A stretch of 6,569 nt of DNA from JAEXNA01 sp050486105 (GTDB lineage Bacteria; Vulcanimicrobiota; Xenobia; Xenobiales; JADMJV01): assembly GCA_050486105.1 (NCBI GenBank), contig JBJHCR010000343.1:1-6569 (forward strand), read 5' to 3'. This document shows positions 5,918-6,569 of this stretch, in pieces. The position numbers were made by a program, and so were the translations under genes. The notes under the pieces are model-generated. The model did no database searches. It saw only the letters and a program-made list of their open reading frames with translations, and was not told the origin of the DNA. Numbering within the stretch: the first letter of the stretch is position 1; each line of letters begins with the position of its first letter.

Positions 5918-6104
5918 GCTACTAGAGGCACCGAGGAGAGGCCGAAACCCTCCGGGCCTAAGTAAACTGAATTCATGAGACCACGCACCTCAAAGCTCTG
6001 GACTCAGGTGAAACAACTGAAGAGATAACGCTTCCCTCCGCCAACAGGCCATAGTGTACCTTGGAAGGACCCCAGCATCGACTGGCTGGTCCTTCCTGCT
6101 TTTT
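5918..6104 (+). ncRNA. Candidate short non-coding RNA ending at the orphan terminator
   Basis: The proposal rests on three observations: a promoter-like pair at 5889-5917, a rho-independent terminator at 6063-6104 on the same strand, and no plus-strand coding sequence between or before them. A transcript from about 5924 to 6104 would be near 180 nt. The 5' part contains GGCC pairs around 5940-5958 and the 3' part the terminator hairpin. I do not recognise a known RNA family. It could instead be an antisense leader opposite the DUF4174 gene region, or nothing. Confidence 0.2.
6063..6104 (+). terminator. Rho-independent terminator, plus-strand orientation
   Basis: GGAAGGACC (6063-6071) and GGTCCTTCC (6088-6096) form a perfect nine-pair stem. 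It continues as CCAG (6072-6075) with CTGG (6082-6085) across a two-base CT bulge and leaves a six-base loop, CATCGA. A T5 run at 6100-6104 follows after TGC. There is no T-run on the other side, so the signal is directed at rightward transcripts. It might still help stop leftward transcription from the gene ending at 6182. No plus-strand gene ends just upstream. Confidence 0.75.
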
Positions 6105-6181
6105 GGTCTACCCGTGTCCCGTGTATTTACGCCTTGCAAGATGGCCGCCAGAAATGGGGCCGGAGCAAGATCTCACTGAAC

Positions 6182-6569
6182 TCAATTCACGCGCACGTAG
6201 TCGAGGGACTGAACAAACTCGATCACTTCTTGAGGGTCGAGTCCCTTGGCCGCAACGCTGTAGGCCGGCAAGCCCGACTCCATCTCGCTGAACCACTCGC
6301 TAACGATTTGGTCTTCAGATTTCTCTAGGAAGCACTCACCAAAGTAGCGCGTCTCAAAGGGGATCCGTTCACCACCGCTCACGCTGTCTCCGATACCACT
6401 GCTGGCCGCTCGAAGTCTGAGTTCGATGTCTCCGGCCCGCCAAGCGATCTCGTAGCCTTCACCTGAGAAATCGTCGCAAACAGGAACGATGCGTTCCACC
6501 TGGAGACGGGTGGGAAGCGTCTTGGGAGCCACAATGGGCACGTTGACCCCCTTAAGGGGTGCTAGGTCT
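6182..6569 (-). CDS. Uncharacterised protein, 5' end beyond the window
   Basis: The frame is open from the right edge (128 codons visible) to TGA at 6182-6184. It begins DLAPLKGVNVPIVAPKTLP, a 'VPhhhPxxLP' opening, followed by YEIAWRAGDIELRLRAASSG, IGDSVSGGERI, and a C-terminal part with SEWFSEMESGLPAYSVAAKG and then LDPQEVIEFVQSLDYV. The alternation of short beta strands, a G-x-G turn, and a closing helix after 'Y.V.A.GL.p.EV..f..SL' recalls small secreted or lipoprotein-type domains such as the DUF4367-like group, but I would not name a family. A shorter version could begin at GTG 6541, which has AAGGGGG a few bases upstream. The continuity of the 'VPIVAP' segment with the preceding residues makes a start outside the window more likely. 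If so, a signal peptide could lie there. Codon use is normal. Confidence 0.72.
   Translation of the reverse strand, partial: DLAPLKGVNVPIVAPKTLPTRLQVERIVPVCDDFSGEGYEIAWRAGDIELRLRAASSGIGDSVSGGERIPFETRYFGECFLEKSEDQIVSEWFSEMESGLPAYSVAAKGLDPQEVIEFVQSLDYVRVN
6548..6559. repeat. Perfect 12-bp palindrome CCCCTTAAGGGG
   Basis: CCCCTTAAGGGG reads the same on both strands and lies inside, or just before, the right-edge minus-strand gene. If that gene starts at GTG 6541, the palindrome would cover its ribosome binding site (AAGGGG) and could act as an operator or a translation-blocking hairpin. If the gene starts outside the window, it is simply part of the coding sequence encoding Pro-Leu-Lys-Gly. Confidence 0.3.

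Larger units (their letters stand above)
5872..6181. other. Non-coding gap between the DUF4174 gene and the right-edge gene
   Basis: About 310 bases carry no supported protein gene on either strand. The short plus-strand frames here have no ribosome binding site and no recognisable product. The gap contains the promoter-like pair at 5889-5917 and the hairpin terminator at 6063-6104. The promoter for the minus-strand DUF4174 gene would also be expected here, but none is convincing. Confidence 0.5.

Noticed and set aside
5930..6040. Faint resemblance to a glycine-riboswitch 3' element (CTCAGGTGAAACAACTGA)
   Set aside because: The conserved aptamer core around it cannot be drawn, and there is no glycine-related gene downstream on the plus strand.
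6061..6328. Plus-strand frames of 76 and 64 aa opposite the right-edge gene
   Set aside because: They overlap the terminator hairpin or the minus-strand gene, which has a better amino-acid composition and is open to the window edge.
1..6569. CRISPR arrays, tRNA/rRNA genes, insertion sequences, integrase attachment sites
   Set aside because: No regularly spaced repeats, no cloverleaf-like sequences, no transposase or integrase motifs and no terminal inverted repeats were found by eye on either strand.

Overview
The window (6,569 bp, roughly 55-60% GC by eye) comes from a bacterium with a modular natural-product pathway. Its left two thirds is the terminal part of a PKS/NRPS or NRPS assembly line. 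The right third is a run of small minus-strand genes with no evident link to biosynthesis. The lineage cannot be fixed from this sequence. Large multimodular genes, short intergenic gaps, GTG/TTG starts and many uncharacterised small proteins would fit Myxococcota, Acidobacteriota or an uncultured candidate phylum, but that is only a guess.

Left part, plus strand. The window opens with the last 39 codons of an upstream megasynthase ending in a carrier-protein domain (stop at 120-122). After 46 bp comes a complete single-module NRPS of 1,308 aa (169-4095) with domain order C-A-T-TE. All catalytic motifs are present. The read-out of the adenylation pocket by eye is D-A-E-E-L-G-I-M-A-K, whose two extra acidic residues suggest a basic amino acid. 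The carrier of the upstream protein would hand its acyl or peptidyl chain to this C domain, which adds one residue. The TE then releases the product by hydrolysis or cyclisation.

Middle, minus strand. A 66-aa MbtH-family protein (4092-4292) lies tail-to-tail with the NRPS and the two stop codons overlap. MbtH-like proteins are obligate or stimulatory partners of NRPS adenylation domains, so this gene very probably serves the pathway although it is read from the other strand. Upstream of it are about 440 bp with at most one weak small reading frame.

Right part, minus strand. Two closely spaced hypothetical genes (83 aa and 151 aa) look translationally coupled through a Shine-Dalgarno that overlaps a stop codon. 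Next is a small DUF4174-type gene split by a one-base frameshift near 5760. The roughly 310-bp gap beyond it holds a good rho-independent terminator facing right (6063-6104) with no plus-strand protein gene in front of it, so an unannotated short RNA is possible. The window closes with the 3' part of an uncharacterised protein (6182-6569), open to the right edge.

No tRNA, rRNA, CRISPR array, insertion sequence or integrase was found. The biosynthetic module is of a known architecture. The less ordinary points are the MbtH orientation and overlap, the pocket code, the frameshifted DUF4174 gene and the orphan terminator.
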